Source: Microstegium vimineum
Taxonomy: Eukaryota > Streptophyta > Magnoliopsida > Poales > Poaceae
Assembly: GCA_022036555.1 (NCBI GenBank)
Contig: CM039125.1
Span: 50,244,110 to 50,308,109 of the forward strand
DNA length: 64,000 nt
Reading direction: 5' to 3'
The translations under genes and the position numbers were made by a program. The notes beneath the pieces are model-generated. The model was not told the DNA's origin. It ran no database searches and saw only the letters and a program-made list of their open reading frames with translations. Shown here piece after piece: positions 11,701-23,400 of this stretch (its first letter is position 1; every line of letters starts with the position of its first letter).

Positions 11701-14281
11701 GAAAAGGCAGGGGTGTTGGGAACCAGGCAGGCAACAACATGCATGCATGCATGAGATCGATGGGCAATGAGAGATGAGAGGGGAGAATCGAAGTGGGTAT
11801 AATTAAGTACACAGAGAGGGGAGGGTGATGTTTGTTTGTAGAGGAAGATAACATGATGCCTGCGTGAAAGCCTTCATGTGAGACCCCATCATGTCTTGCT
11901 CTCGCAGCCCTTCTAAATCTCTAGCTAGCTAGTAATCCGCCATACGCAACTGCAGTTTTCACACTGCGTGTACAATCATTCCTATGCCAATCTTAATCCC
12001 AAGCAACACAAATAAAAAAACAAGGAATATATAGACGTGAAGACGCATATAGAGAGGTGGCACTTTGAACGAGTATGCTTGACATGCATAAGAAACTTAG
12101 AGATAGATATGCAATGCAACCAAAGGAAAAGGTTCTTTGTACTTGCCTCATTATTGCGTTCATTTCACGCTGGAGAAGTATGTATCATGTACTCATGGAT
12201 CAAGACCCCTCAGCTGCCAAATATAATCACATTGGTTATTAAATATGTCATTTTTTGTTTCATATAAAAGAAAAAAATACATTAATTCTGCCTACCTCAG
12301 CAATTAGTTGAATCATTGGGCTGCATGAAAAAGCCCAAGACATAGGCCATTTAATTCAGATCAAGATTATTTATTGTCCATTTGTCTGCTCCATGCATGG
12401 TAGCAGGAGGATAATGTTTAAACAGCATAAATAACTTCAGAATGTGCAGGATGACCAAGGTGAAATGTATCAAGAACTTGATTCAAAGAACCACAGAACA
12501 AATTCAGATCTGTTTTAGTCCACAAGAAGAAAAGGTAGTATAATCCAAAACAGGGGAAAATTTTCAATTCCATATAATCCTTCCCTATGATGTGGTCTAT
12601 ATTAAGCCAGGTGCCCTATCAAAGTAGCAACCCTTTCCAAATGCTGCTTGTTCCTAGTGTTTTAGCTCTTTTTTTATTTGTTTCTGAAACCAAGTGTAGT
12701 GCTTTAACTCTTTAATTCCTAATCTAGTGATATATATGATTGAACTTATGAGCATGCAACCCCACTCATGCACATCTCCCACCTTTGACCAAGTGTAGGT
12801 AAGAAACATCAGATTGCATCCCTACATGTCTAGTTATCAGGTAACAACAGGTATATCATTTTTATCAGTAAAAAAGAAAAGTTTCTAATCTGAAGAAACA
12901 AGTAAACTCTTAAGTGCTGCATCCTCTGAGAAAAAAAATATATGTAGAAAGCACTTTGATTTTGAATTGAGCGACCCAGAGATATACTAGACATATAACG
13001 CAATTGAGTTTACAGAAATTAACCCCATCAAAAAAGTTAAAAAAATGAGAGAAAGAAAGAAAGGTCATTATCATAGTTCCAGAGTCCAGACTGAATACCA
13101 CTAGGTGGCAGCCAGCAGAATAATCTGAAACACTAGGGCAAGGAAAATTGGTGGAGATATGGACAGAAGCCACTCCAAACTTGCGTGTCCAAACTTGCGT
13201 GCTGCTACTGGGATTGGGAACACCAATCCTGCCGCCGACTGAAGTGGCTGCATATGCAACAATGATTGCGGCGTGTCTCTTGCCTGGAATTGATATGGCA
13301 TGACTAAGCTGCACCTGTATGTACCACTCATGACGAAGCAAAATACACTCATGAGTTGAGTTGGGCATAGAGGCAACCACACATGTAGACCATTCCCAAG
13401 CCGCAAGCAACCACAGTGAAACAACAATAATGCGGCTAGTTCTGGAGGTAGAAGCAAGCAAGCATGCATACAGTGTGGAGCCGAGCTCACTTGGGGGTTG
13501 GGGCCGGGGGCAACGAACAAGGGGACAATGCTTCTTCCATCAGTGATTGCTGTTTACTCTACCAGGGACCAGATGCTCAGAAAAAAAAAACATAAAGAAT
13601 ACAAGCAAAAAGGCTATGTTGAGTTACTTTTAAGCGTCAGCACAGGTGTTTGTCCTAAGTATCTCTCTCAGGTTTGCTACGGCTACTTCTTTTGACAGTC
13701 CCGAGGAGTTTGTTTACCCAGTTGCATGTTTAGAGCTAGCATGCTGTGAAACCTCCAGTTTCTGGGGGGAAGAGTAAAATATGAAGCAGAGTACCTCACA
13801 AAATGTTCATTTAGTTTTCAGTGTGTTTGCCAATTGTAGAGCTTCTGCTGCAGGTTATTCAGCATGCGGAATTTATTTCAGGCCACAGTCAACAATTTTC
13901 CATAAATATTGTAGGGAAGCAGGCAGACCCATTAATCACCTTTATTGGGGATTATCCTCTCATCCATAGGCCATAGCCATATACAGTACCATATACAGTT
14001 CAAGTAACACTACAAGAGAACAATCTGGAACCAGTCCAGTAGCAATACGAAGAATGACCTGACCAAGTAATTAGTTTTTAATATCTATCACGGCTAATGA
14101 AACAGTAAATCACTAACATAGCAAGATCTGACTAATATTTTCTTACAATAAACAAAGTAATATTTTCATAAGTTACAATGCAGAGGGTACGACTGCTGGT
14201 GTAATTAAATTTGTTCCTGGAAAATGTCTCCTTTGCCTTTACGGCAATCAGTTCAAGTTGTTGATTACTTGAGAGAATTGC
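8738..14281. other. about 5.5 kb spacer, no gene recognised
   Basis: This stretch follows the NAC stop codon. Its first few hundred bases are AT-rich and include probable NAC 3'UTR. The remainder carries many short frames on both strands (for example around 11200-11770 and 12910-13550), but none shows a domain, consistent codon usage or splice-supported continuation, and overlapping frames compete on both strands. I looked for conserved plant microRNA sequences and saw none. A non-coding transcript cannot be excluded. Confidence 0.4.
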
Positions 14282-14491
14282 ATGGATAAAGGCGACCTAA
14301 ATGTTGATCACCACGATCAGCTCCCACAATTAGCAGTTAACTGTAATGGTTCTTCTGAAAGTCTGATGAGTTCACCTTATCCAGATAAGAAGTGGTTCAA
14401 GAAAACAAAAGTGAACTGTTTGTCCAAACTGTTCAATTCAGTTGCAGATGAAGTATTTCAGAGCTGTTTCATAGACACTGAAGATTTGTGA
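14282..14491 (+). other. short open frame of 69 codons, possible gene relic
   Basis: ATG at 14283-14285 in a frame ending TGA at 14489-14491. The peptide is not low-complexity (it contains HHDQLPQLAVNCNGSSESL and KLFNSVADEVFQSCF) and its composition looks more protein-like than the surrounding frames, so it could be an exon or a decayed gene fragment. I recognise no family, see no flanking exon that extends it, and it could equally be chance. Confidence 0.18.
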
Positions 14492-14939
14492 CAGTAAGGA
14501 GTAAGCACTAGTCATGTATTGATGCCCTCAGAAAGTTAAGCACTTTAGCAGTTATATGGTGCTTGACCTTTTCCAAACATGTTTGAGGGAGCTAGCAAAG
14601 CTGCTTATACATATATATATTTTTTTGAACGGAAAATACAGCAGGGAGGCTGGTAGTAACGAGCACAGTTAAACTGTACAACAGTATGTATAAAAAACTG
14701 CTACTCATCAGGAAGTAGTGATAAAAAGGCTGCAAAGTATAAGCATAATAATGGCGAGTTCTTGTAGCAGAGAAAAAGGATTGTAGAAGAAAACAGCAAC
14801 AAAGAGAACAGAGATGTGTTTAGATGTTTGGTTGGTGGAAATATTTTAGTATATAAAAGTTCAGTTTTTTATTGCAGAAAGAACTAATACAGCAAGCAAC
14901 TTGTTAATTGCAGCTTTGCAAAAGACTACGGGCGGAAGA

Positions 14940-15400
14940 CAAATTTAAATGGTAGGACTGCACGAGCAATGAGAATGTAGCCAAGTTTGATCAACAGGTG
15001 GCTTCTTACGTAGTATTTGCGTATTTACCTTAGAACTGGTGAAGAAGATTGGGCACGGAAGACGACGGCGATGAGCTTTTTGTTCATTTCCTTGATGAAG
15101 CTTGTTGCTATAGGCAGGCAGCAGGCAACAGAGGCTGCCGGCGGCGAGAGAGGCGGCCTCTGAGTCCTGCCAGAGAGGAGAGCAGGGGATGGCAATACCA
15201 TCGCCGGCGCAGTGGTCACATGGCATGGCAGACGGCGCCGGCGCCCGAGGAGACGAAGGCTTCTTGGGCCAAAAAAAAGGGACAGCCACGGCATCACCAA
15301 ATCGATAGGATGATTGCTGGCCCGAAATCACCGGATGACATGGACAAAAGGCCCAACTCACAATTGTTGTTCCGTAACGTATCATTCAAGTAGCCTTTAT
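14940..15400. other. GC-richer block with overlapping frames on both strands
   Basis: GC content rises sharply at about 15040-15300 and open frames overlap on both strands (114 codons on plus, 146 on minus). Neither has a recognisable domain. This pattern is usual for a grass 5' exon/leader or for DNA captured by a transposon; I see nothing to decide between them. Confidence 0.2.
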
Positions 15401-15848
15401 CTTCCTCCAGATCATCATAATAATAACACGGGAATTAATCAATCAATCAATTAGCAAGACTATATAATCCTCTTCCTCAAATAAAGGAGCTCATGTTGTA
15501 ATTGTGTAATGTAAATGGAGCCTAGCCAGAAGCACAGCGGACTCCATATAATATTGTGGTACATACAGCAGCCCAACACAAATTTAACAGCTTCATCATG
15601 TATGTAAAAGAGGTACTGCAAACAACACCGCTCCCAAGACAGAAGCCACAACAAAATTTCCTCAAAGTCGCTAAGTCAGCACAAGTAGCAGACCCTACTC
15701 ATCTTATCCAAGCTTTGCTATATAAAAAAGTGTTTAAGCAAGACTTCATCGGAAGGTTAATAAAGCTTTGCTAAAAGGAACAGCAGCAGCCTGCAGTACA
15801 GGGCAGTTCTTCAGATGGTTGAACAGATCAAACTTGCTCGGTTCTTCA

Positions 15849-16757
15849 TCAGTACTTGCTTCGCCACGCATTCCAGTTAAGCTTGAGCTGATACCATAGA
15901 GGAGAGACCCCGTGGACTCCCCTCGACACCCGAGAATCAAACACATTGAACTCACATCTTCGCAGGGTATCCAGGAGAACCTGGGCCGGCACGGCTGGGA
16001 GGAGCACGGGAATCGCCTCTTTAGGCACAGAGGATGCCAGCTCCCGCGCCTTGTGCAGGTGAGCCTCGGCAACAGATGCAACCTTGAAAACTGCATCCGG
16101 CAGCCTCTCGTCCATCCTGACCTCTGATCGGCCACCCTCCCACGTGAGTAGGCCACATTCCTCGGCCACACTAGCTGGAATATAAGGTACCGTCCCTTGT
16201 TTATTTACATGGTGAGGCAGTGCCTTGAGCAGTAACAGAAGCCCGCTGGCTTTGCCGATGTGAGAGGCAGCGTGATCAGCGACGGTGGACTGTATCCCAC
16301 CAGCCTGCAGGGTCATGTAAAGGATAGTGGACTGGGTGTCTTCCGCATACCTCTCCAACTCAGCGCTCGTCTCAGGAATGGTGCCCTCGTCACGGTTGGC
16401 GTCGTTTATCCTCGCCTCCACGGACCGCTTGAGCCAGTGCTTGCTCACCTTATGGTCTGCGATGACTGAAGAGAGGGCCTGGGCAACCGGGTGCTCGACC
16501 AGTTTGTTGGCAAAGACCTTGTCGACGGCGTCCTTCCACCAGAGGAGGCGCATGAGGCCAGTCCGGGGATCAGACACGACGTCCATGGCCTTTGCTGTCT
16601 CGACGTTGAAGGCGCGGAAGGTGAACGCGGCCTTGCGCACGGCCGGAGGCAGGTGGAGAAGGCAGAGGTAGTGGTGGTAGTCATAGGCGCGGACTTGCCT
16701 GACGCAGTATGAGAGTGCTGCCTGTAGGCTACTGCCTGCTGCTGGCGTGCCACTCAT
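15849..16757 (-). CDS. NDUFAF6-like complex I assembly factor (squalene/phytoene synthase fold)
   Basis: A single uninterrupted 302-codon frame on the minus strand. The protein begins MSGTPAAGSSLQAALSYCVR and continues with QVRAYDYHHYLCLLHLPP, KAAFTFRAFNVETAKAMDVV, DPRTGLMRLLWWKDAVDKVF, YAEDTQSTILYMTLQ and a helical C-terminus. This is the pattern of the trans-isoprenyl-synthase-fold family whose animal member NDUFAF6 helps assemble mitochondrial complex I, and the length fits the plant homologues (about 300 residues). I do not see the paired DXXXD motifs of true squalene or phytoene synthases, so an assembly rather than a catalytic role is inferred. The start chosen is the first ATG after a good acceptor (CCTGATACAG, minus strand, ending near 16771), implying a separate 5' leader exon around 17230-17430. 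No clear mitochondrial presequence is encoded from this ATG, so targeting is uncertain. Confidence 0.88.
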   Translation of the reverse strand: MSGTPAAGSSLQAALSYCVRQVRAYDYHHYLCLLHLPPAVRKAAFTFRAFNVETAKAMDVVSDPRTGLMRLLWWKDAVDKVFANKLVEHPVAQALSSVIADHKVSKHWLKRSVEARINDANRDEGTIPETSAELERYAEDTQSTILYMTLQAGGIQSTVADHAASHIGKASGLLLLLKALPHHVNKQGTVPYIPASVAEECGLLTWEGGRSEVRMDERLPDAVFKVASVAEAHLHKARELASSVPKEAIPVLLPAVPAQVLLDTLRRCEFNVFDSRVSRGVHGVSPLWYQLKLNWNAWRSKY

Positions 16758-17430
16758 GAGCCCTGCCTTCCTGTATCAGGAAGGAAATTCACTGCACGTC
16801 ACTGAAAAGGAAATGCACATAATTAGATTAGATCATGTACATACAACAGCTGACATTGGTAAACGTAAACCGAACAGGGTTTGCTAAGTAAGTTACTGAT
16901 AAAGGAAATGAAGAAACAACATGAATTCAGTCCAGTTTCAGGGGTTCATAGTGCTAACTATATTCATAACCAAATATAACATAGGGGATTCGGTGGGAAA
17001 TTAAACATGACATGTGCACCGTTAAAAACTGCAATTGGTGTGGGACATCCAGTGCGATCAACAACGCAGACACAGCATATCGAGTGGAAAGAAATGTGGC
17101 AACATAGATGGACCAACTAACTGCATTTTTTTTCATTTAGAATGAAATGAAACGCTGCCGGCAGAATCGATTGTGGCCTAGCAGTAGCAGGTGGGAGGGA
17201 GACTAAGGATGGGATACCGCCTCGTGTGGTGGTGGCTACCGGGAACCGGAGGGTCAGAACCCCGGTGACAGCAGCCGGCCGCCGGAGGCGCACCGCGCAG
17301 CGCATGGATCCGCATCCTCAGGCGAACTAAGAGTAGCATGTGGATGCGGCGGGAGCCAGTGTCTAACATAAGCAGGGAAGAGCAGAGCAAAGGAAAGAGG
17401 GAGGGATCCTTCCCAGCGTACCTGTGCGTC
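16758..17430 (-). promoter_or_regulatory. spliced 5' leader of the NDUFAF6-like gene
   Basis: On the minus strand a GC-rich leader exon can be read from about 17430 to about 17231, ending in GGTTCCCG/GTAGCC, with the matching acceptor just upstream of the ATG at 16757. The donor is conserved in the duplicated copy near 29540 (GTGCCCG/GTAGTG), which supports it being a real splice site. The leader exon contains an ATG (17305-17303) whose frame would run out of phase with the main frame after splicing, so it would act as an upstream ORF. Confidence 0.4.
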
Positions 17431-17839
17431 GCCGGAGTGCCGGAGACGGGCGGGGCGGCGCGGCGCCGATGGGTGGGGGATCAGCTCTGCTCTGCTGGGT
17501 GCCTGGGTGTGTGTTCCTGTTGGGCGACGGAGTCAATGGATGATGGGCCTCTCAATCCCCTTCTTCTTTTGGTATCCGGCCCAAATTGAAGTATTATGGG
17601 CCAAACCGGAAAAGGTCGTCCAGGGCCTCCGAATTATGGGCCAAACCGGAAAAGCCTGTTTTTTTCTTTTTGAGGAGATTGGCCACAGTGGCAGCCTGGC
17701 AGGGATGGTCCTCCTGCGCGCCAACCCGCTCGCCGCTAGCCCTCTTCCTCATCCACCGCTGCCGTGCAGTTCGATCCCCTCCCCTCCGCTCCGGCTCCGG
17801 ATCCGCCTCCGACCTGTGGGGCTAGCCCGAAGATGGTGT
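17177..17839. repeat. copy A of a duplicated bidirectional promoter
   Basis: This segment aligns in direct orientation with 29477-30290. Shared blocks include AGCAGTAGCAGGT, CACCGCGCAGCGCATGGATC, GTGCGTCGCCGGAGTGCCGG, GAAGTATTATGGGCCAAACC, CTGCGCGCCAACCCGCTCGC and GTGCAGTTCGATCCCCT. Copy A serves the NDUFAF6-like gene to its left. On its right edge it holds a shortened start of the DUF3754 gene. TGGGCC/GGCCCA motifs (17544, 17578, 17597, 17637) are 'site II'-like elements, known from plant promoters of genes for mitochondrial and ribosomal proteins. Similarity stops at about 17839, where a MITE begins. Confidence 0.85.
17705..17839 (+). pseudogene. truncated 5' end of a DUF3754 gene
   Basis: ATG at 17705 starts MVLLRANPLAAS, matching MLLLRANPLAAV at the start of the intact DUF3754 gene at 30050. 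After this the copy has lost about 80 bases relative to the intact gene, shifts frame, and keeps only a short stump of the serine-glycine repeat coding DNA (CTCCGGCTCCGGATCCGCCT) and the GACCTGTGGGGCTAGCCCGA region. It ends where a TA-flanked MITE begins. It lacks all downstream exons, so it is a relic. Confidence 0.8.
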
Positions 17840-17841
17840 TA

Positions 17842-18215
17842 GAGCATCTCCAACAGTTTATCAAAATTTACTTATATGGCAAGTATAAAAATAGACTCTT
17901 TCCAACCGTTTGACATAATTGTTTGCCAAAATTTTGGCAAACTTACATCAGAGACCCTAAAAATGAAACAAAATTAGTTTTATACCCTTCTACCTCTGAC
18001 AAATTTGCATCAGAAATCCTGAAAATGAAACAAAACTAATTTGTGTCCTTCCACCTCTACGTATGTCGTCGATGCGCGTGGAGGGGGGGGGAGTTTTACC
18101 AAGTTGCTAAAATTTACCAAGTTGGATGGGAAACTATTGGAGGGATGGTTTTTCTAGTTTTGCCAAAAATAAATAAAATATAGCAAGTAGGTTTAGCAAA
18201 CTGTTGGAGATGCTC
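17842..18215. mobile_element. MITE with GAGCATCTCCAACAG termini, TA target duplication
   Basis: Terminal inverted repeats GAGCATCTCCAACAGTTT and AAACTGTTGGAGATGCTC bound a 374-bp AT-rich element with no coding capacity. It is flanked by TA at 17840-17841 and 18216-18217, fitting a Tc1/mariner (Stowaway-like) insertion; a 3-bp TTA/TAA reading would point to PIF/Harbinger instead. It sits exactly at the right edge of the duplicated promoter copy A. Confidence 0.8.
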
Positions 18216-18261
18216 TAAAGGACATCCGCAATGATATGAGCTAGTTGCTAGTTTTAAACTA

Positions 18262-18473
18262 GGGAACATATGCTATGGAAACCAGGTTCCCGTGGAAACT
18301 CGCACGTGGATCGTTGGATCTAAATCCGATGGTGGGAGATATTAGCACGTGGATCGACACACTGTGGGAGGGGTTAATTGTTAATCTCTTCCACCATCGG
18401 ATTTAGATCCAACGATCCATGTGCGAGTTTCCATAGTTTTCATGGGAATCTGGTTTCCATAGCATACGTTACC
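18262..18473. mobile_element. Mutator-type foldback MITE, 212 bp
   Basis: The element starts GGGAACATATGCTATGGAAA and ends TTTCCATAGCATACGTTACC; most of its length is one long inverted repeat around a short centre (ATCCGATGGTGGGAGATATT...). It is flanked by the perfect 9-bp duplication TTTAAACTA at 18253-18261 and 18474-18482, the size made by Mutator-like transposases. A sister copy is at 54258-54508. Confidence 0.9.
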
Positions 18474-18483
18474 TTTAAACTAA

Positions 18484-18960
18484 GGGGCTATTGCGTTCTT
18501 GCCCCTACTTTGATGTTCAATTGTGATTTTACCCCTGCTTTTGTCATCTTTGTGATTTTACTCCTGTTTTTTAAAAACGAAACCTAAGTTTACCCCTATT
18601 CCGTGAACATCAGGTAACGGTGTCAAATGACCTGAGTAAGGACAAGTTTTCCCATGCGAAATTGCTCCTACTTATCTTAATGCATTGTAAATTTATCCCT
18701 CTTTCGAGATATATATTTAGACACATTATTTTAATCAATATTTAGACACATTATTTTTAAAAAGTGAGGGTAAAATTACAATTAGGGTTCAAAACAAGGG
18801 CAGAAACACAATAGTATTCTGAGTGCAGGTAACAACGTTAGAAACAGGGGTAAACGGAGCCTTTGTTTTTAAAAAAGAGGGGTAAAAACACAAAGTGAAA
18901 GAAAGTGAGAGTAAAATCACAATTAGGATTTAAAATAAGAGCAGAAACGCAATAGCCTCC
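18484..18960. mobile_element. long-TIR MITE-like element, 'GGGGCTATTGCGTT' ends
   Basis: About 50 bases at the left (GGGGCTATTGCGTTCTTGCC...TTGTGATTTTACCCC) are mirrored imperfectly at the right (...AGCAGAAACGCAATAGCCTCC), and internal inverted copies of the same text recur near 18770-18810. No coding capacity. The left end abuts the neighbouring 212-bp MITE, and I cannot find a clean target site duplication. Confidence 0.65.
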
Positions 18961-20408
18961 AATAGTACTATCTTTTAGCAATGAGTTATAGTGTCTATGG
19001 TATACTCATATGATCTTGAAATATATGTATAAGCTAGCTTTTAATAAAAACTATTTTTTCTCAATCTTCTATTAAAATATAAAAAAATACTTAGAGGTAG
19101 GCTATGAGCTACCCATGGCAGCTACCCCCATGTGACGGGTCTCGTCAAGGTCGTCGGGGACCACGAGCCCACGACACGGGTACGGCAAGCAATAACTAGT
19201 AGCATGTGACGACGCTGTGCAAGCAAAGCACATGGTCAGTCCTGAGATTTTAGTGAACATCATTAACGATTAAAAGATAAGAAAAAAAATCCTGATATAA
19301 ATTTAGCTATCCCTGACCCATGTCCAATCATTATAGCCGCTACCGAGATGAACACGCAAATCAGAGCAAAATGACAACCTACTCCCTGCAATCTCTTTTG
19401 GTAGTATAGTCTTATTTCCAAAACTGAATTTTTTCCTTTTGACATTCTTCATTTTAGATGTCAGATTTGTTATAAATTGTCGTTTCATTTCGCGTGCAGA
19501 GTAACTACTACTAGTGGTGGTGCATGTACTATCTCAACAGCATGTTCGTTTGGCTTTTCAGCCGGCTTAAATTTAGTTAGAACAATGTTTTTCTCTCACA
19601 ACAAATTAACCAGCAGTGAATAATCTTACCAGAACAGTACATAATCCTACCAAACGAACAGTCTGCAAATTTGCACTACGATTACATCGATGCCGAGAAA
19701 TTCTCACGGAGAAACAAGACTAAAATAATTTAGTTTCTCTATGATACAAACTCAGCAGAAATATCTACCGCACGTATCAAGCCTGCTACACAAATGCTAC
19801 ATACTAGTACGGGGTGTTTGGTAGGGCTTTTGCCCCAGCTTTTCAAAGGTGTTTTTCAGCTTCTTCAGCCAAAAACAGTTCCATTAATTTCCATAATCTG
19901 GAATCCAGAGGTGGTTACACCTTTGTACGTACTCCTCTATCCTTGAATAAATCGATTTATAGAACATGGTAATTTAATGATGCTAATTTGACATCATATT
20001 TTTTTTAAAAAAAAAAATATTAACTTTAGACAACTCTAAAAATCTTTTTTTTTCAAGGACAAGGACATTGGGAGTATATCGGGACCGAAGGAGTAGTTGT
20101 ATGTTATACATCGCATTCAAATCTTGGTCTAGCCCAATTAATTTGTTATATAGGAGTAGGACCTTTTTTTTTTTTACGAGGAAGGAGTAGGACCTTGAAC
20201 CCACCGCACATCTATGAGGAATGAGCTAGCTGTATATGTTCCGCAGCAGCAGGTCTTTGCGCGCCTATGATCTACGCGCGCACAACTCGTGGCATTTGCA
20301 GCGGTTGCTCTCTTCTTCTTCTTCGAGCTCCCACCACACCGCACAACACACACACTCTGATCATCGAGCTAAGCTAGCTTAGTGACCGATCGATCGAGAG
20401 ACGAAATA
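18961..20408. other. spacer and upstream region of the NLR gene
   Basis: Contains AT-rich DNA, a small MITE (19542-19661), further weak MITE-like text near 19810-20200, and from about 20290 a TCTTCTTCTTCTTC-rich, CACA-rich stretch that looks like the 5' leader of the NLR gene. An in-frame GTG lies upstream of the NLR ATG but I see no reason to use it. No other gene. Confidence 0.4.
19542..19661. mobile_element. small MITE with TGTTCGTTTGG termini (120 bp)
   Basis: ATGTTCGTTTGGCTTTTCAG at the left and CCTACCAAACGAACAG at the right form inverted ends. The interior contains the TTTTTCTCTCACAACAAATT module seen in the remnants near 800-1070 and 2600-2690. Ends of this type are common in hAT-like grass MITEs; a clean 8-bp duplication is not evident, so the class is a guess. 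Confidence 0.55.
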
Positions 20409-23400
20409 ATGGCGGATCTCGTGCTTGGATTGGCCAAAACAACGGTGGAGGGGACGGTAACCATGGCCAGGTTGGCCATGGAGGAAGAGGACAAGCTGAA
20501 GAAGAGCGTGCAGCGCGACCTGTTGGTTATCTCGGACGAGTTCGAGATGATGCACGCCTTCCTCAACGATGCCAAGGGTCACGTCACAGACAACGTGACG
20601 AGGACCTTGGTAAGGCAGGTGCGCAACACCGCCCTAGACGTCGAGGATTGCATCGAGACCATTGTCCACCTGGACAACAAGCCGCACTGGTGGCGCCGCA
20701 TGCTCCCCTGCGGTGGTTGGTGCATGCCGGCTGCGCCGCCCGGGAAGGATCTGGACGCCGTCGTTGCCAATGTAGAGCAGCTCAAGGCAAGGGTCGATGC
20801 CATGGCTCTCAGGAGGTTGCGCTACAACCGGGTTGATGACGACGACTGTTGCCATAAGCATGCGGAGCACCACCAGCCTGCGGCTGTTTCTATTACGATT
20901 GCAGGTGCAGCGAAGCAGAGCGGCCAAGTGGATCTTATCATGTTGATCAACGGCAAGGGAGGAGCTGAGGGGGGCCAACAAGGTGATCGATCTATCGTCC
21001 TAGCCTTCCTTTGTATGTACATATACATATACAAAAAAAAATGCATATACATATAGTACATTATAGTAGAGATACATGGACAGCAATATAGCCCCCTCAT
21101 ATACATATACAAAAAAATTGCTATATACCCCCGTGCGAAGCAATATTCAAGCACATTATAGTGGAGATACATGGACAGCAATATAGCACATTATATGATT
21201 GGTAAAATTGCGACATTGTTCTACTTGGATTTGGAGACTCATGTTACCACGCTATAAAGAAATTTCAATGGCTGGCAAAGTTGTTCACCTTGCATGCAGA
21301 CTTGGGAGTATGTTCTTTTACAGGAGCAAGCAGAAACAGAGCTGTATAAAGTTACAAAAAAAAAAAAAGAGAGGCCATATTCCCCAGTCACGAAAAAAAA
21401 AAGTCATAAACATGGCATAGAACCTGGTTAGTTCTTACTATAAGCACGACATGTATTACAGATTAGGCCTAGATAACATAAGTTACATTAAGCACCAATA
21501 ATATTGTGCACATAATTTTTCTGATAGTCTATTGTACCCGTGAACCATGCAGCAGGTTCTTCAGGCATATTTTTCAGCAGCCAGTACTTGCATACCAGAA
21601 CAATTGTTTTTCAAGTAATGACTTGTATGAATCAACATTTTGGACCGTTCATTGGAACAATAAGGCAAAGTACCGACGCAACTGGTAGGAGTCTATAGTG
21701 TTTTGAACCACAATGGCTTTGGATTTGGACTTGTAGAGAAGAATCTTGTCATCTCTTTATCATTCTGTCCACACGATTTTAGTTCTACCTGCGCATGAAA
21801 CAGATGAGAGGTGAACTACCTGAACAGATCCATGAGAAAAATAGATTAGGCATGTAGGATGGAATATGGCGGTTAAGCGAAGTATAACTGAACTGAGTAT
21901 CACAACTAAATTGAGTCAACACAAATATCTTATCTGTAGTCATGTTGAAACAGCTACTCATAGGAATATCAATAAGTATGTAACATCCTCAATGTATGAG
22001 AGCATGCATATGAACAAAAAAAAAAAACTTCTAATAAATCTTGGCTGGATGTCTACCAAATGAACATAATTTTTTAACTAGATGTCTTACATACTTCAAT
22101 TATGGTTCTACTGTGTATCTTAAGAATTAGGAGAATCCATTAAATATCATAGAAAAGTAAGATAATTTCAAAATTTGTAGCCTGTAAAATACTGTAATAG
22201 AGTAATCAACATTGGATGTTCAACGTTATCTCTCACAACAGCAGTAGCTCTTGATCTTGTCAGAGGAAACAGCTGAGATTCAGTGGTTCCTCCCAAAATT
22301 TTTTGAAGAAGGTTGTGGGTGCTAATATTGCGGTTTGCATCAGCATAACTTTTTCCAGAGGGCTGGATGAAAATGCTGGAAACATGGGGCTTATAGTTAG
22401 GTAACCTAATCGTGTATAATTACATAATTTAGGAAAGCCTACACTGGTGAGCGTTGTAGGAGTCATAGCCCGATTCCCAAGGGCCTAAGAATGGATTCTC
22501 TGTGTTCCCGAAAGGTAAAGTAACTAAAAAACAGTCATTACCTACTGCCAAGGGACACGTGCTGTGAGTTACACAATATAAACAGATATCTGAACAAAGC
22601 ATATTGTTTATGCAGTCTTCAGATCAAACCTGAAATAGCAAGATTTGTGTCAATGAATAGTCTATTGTTGGTACATGTTTATGAAGAAAATACAATGCAC
22701 TGGGAGGACTTGCCTAGCCTGAGAACAATGCCTTGATATGTCCTCCAAGATTTCAGTTCAGACTGTGTAGGTGGTTTTGATACTCGAAGGGGTTGTTTTC
22801 AATCAGGACCAGCAAATCCTTTGGAAGCCATAAATACCTGCACGAATCAATAGTTTGGTGTTGACTACAACAGTTGACTGAAACAACAAAATTTGGGGAA
22901 CTTAAGTACTGAAATTTAAATGAGAACTGCTTACCTGATGCAAATTATGCACCCATAGCGAACTACACAGGTGAGCACGAAAGGAATCTACATACTCTAG
23001 CAAAATTTGCTTGGAAGTTGTGTTACCCATAAAATATCACAACCTGTGACTGTACCATCCATAGGACAAATCGACATGAACAAACTGCAACTCACAACCT
23101 GGTGATGGTAGTGGTAGTGCTCATATAGCGGACTGCAATAACGGAAGAGAGGACACATGAGCAATACAGGCAAAATAGGCAGAACACCCAGGGCGGGAGT
23201 GGTTCCTGACCTGGATTAGCGCTGACGCTGGTGCGTCCGTGCAGGTAGCCAACCGAGTTGAGGGCTTGAGGCCGGGTCTGCAGCAGCACCGCGCGCGGAA
23301 GGGCACGCCTATACCGGGGCTGGTCCCCATGGTAGCACAGCCGGGCCACGGCGGCTGGCACCTTGGCTGCCATGCCTGCCCGCGCTGATGTGTCGTGACA

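Noticed and set aside
12910..13520. minus-strand frames of 183 and 139 codons
   Set aside because: They overlap in different phases, have no domain, and contain hydrophobic and low-complexity stretches without splice-supported extension.
17117..17305. 60-codon frame as a mitochondrial presequence of the NDUFAF6-like gene
   Set aside because: After splicing at the conserved donor it is out of frame with the main frame, and plant homologues of about 300 residues already start near the chosen Met.
20382..20408. upstream start (GTG) for the NLR gene
   Set aside because: The in-frame codon is GTG, and the ATG at 20409 begins the usual MADLV-type CC domain start.
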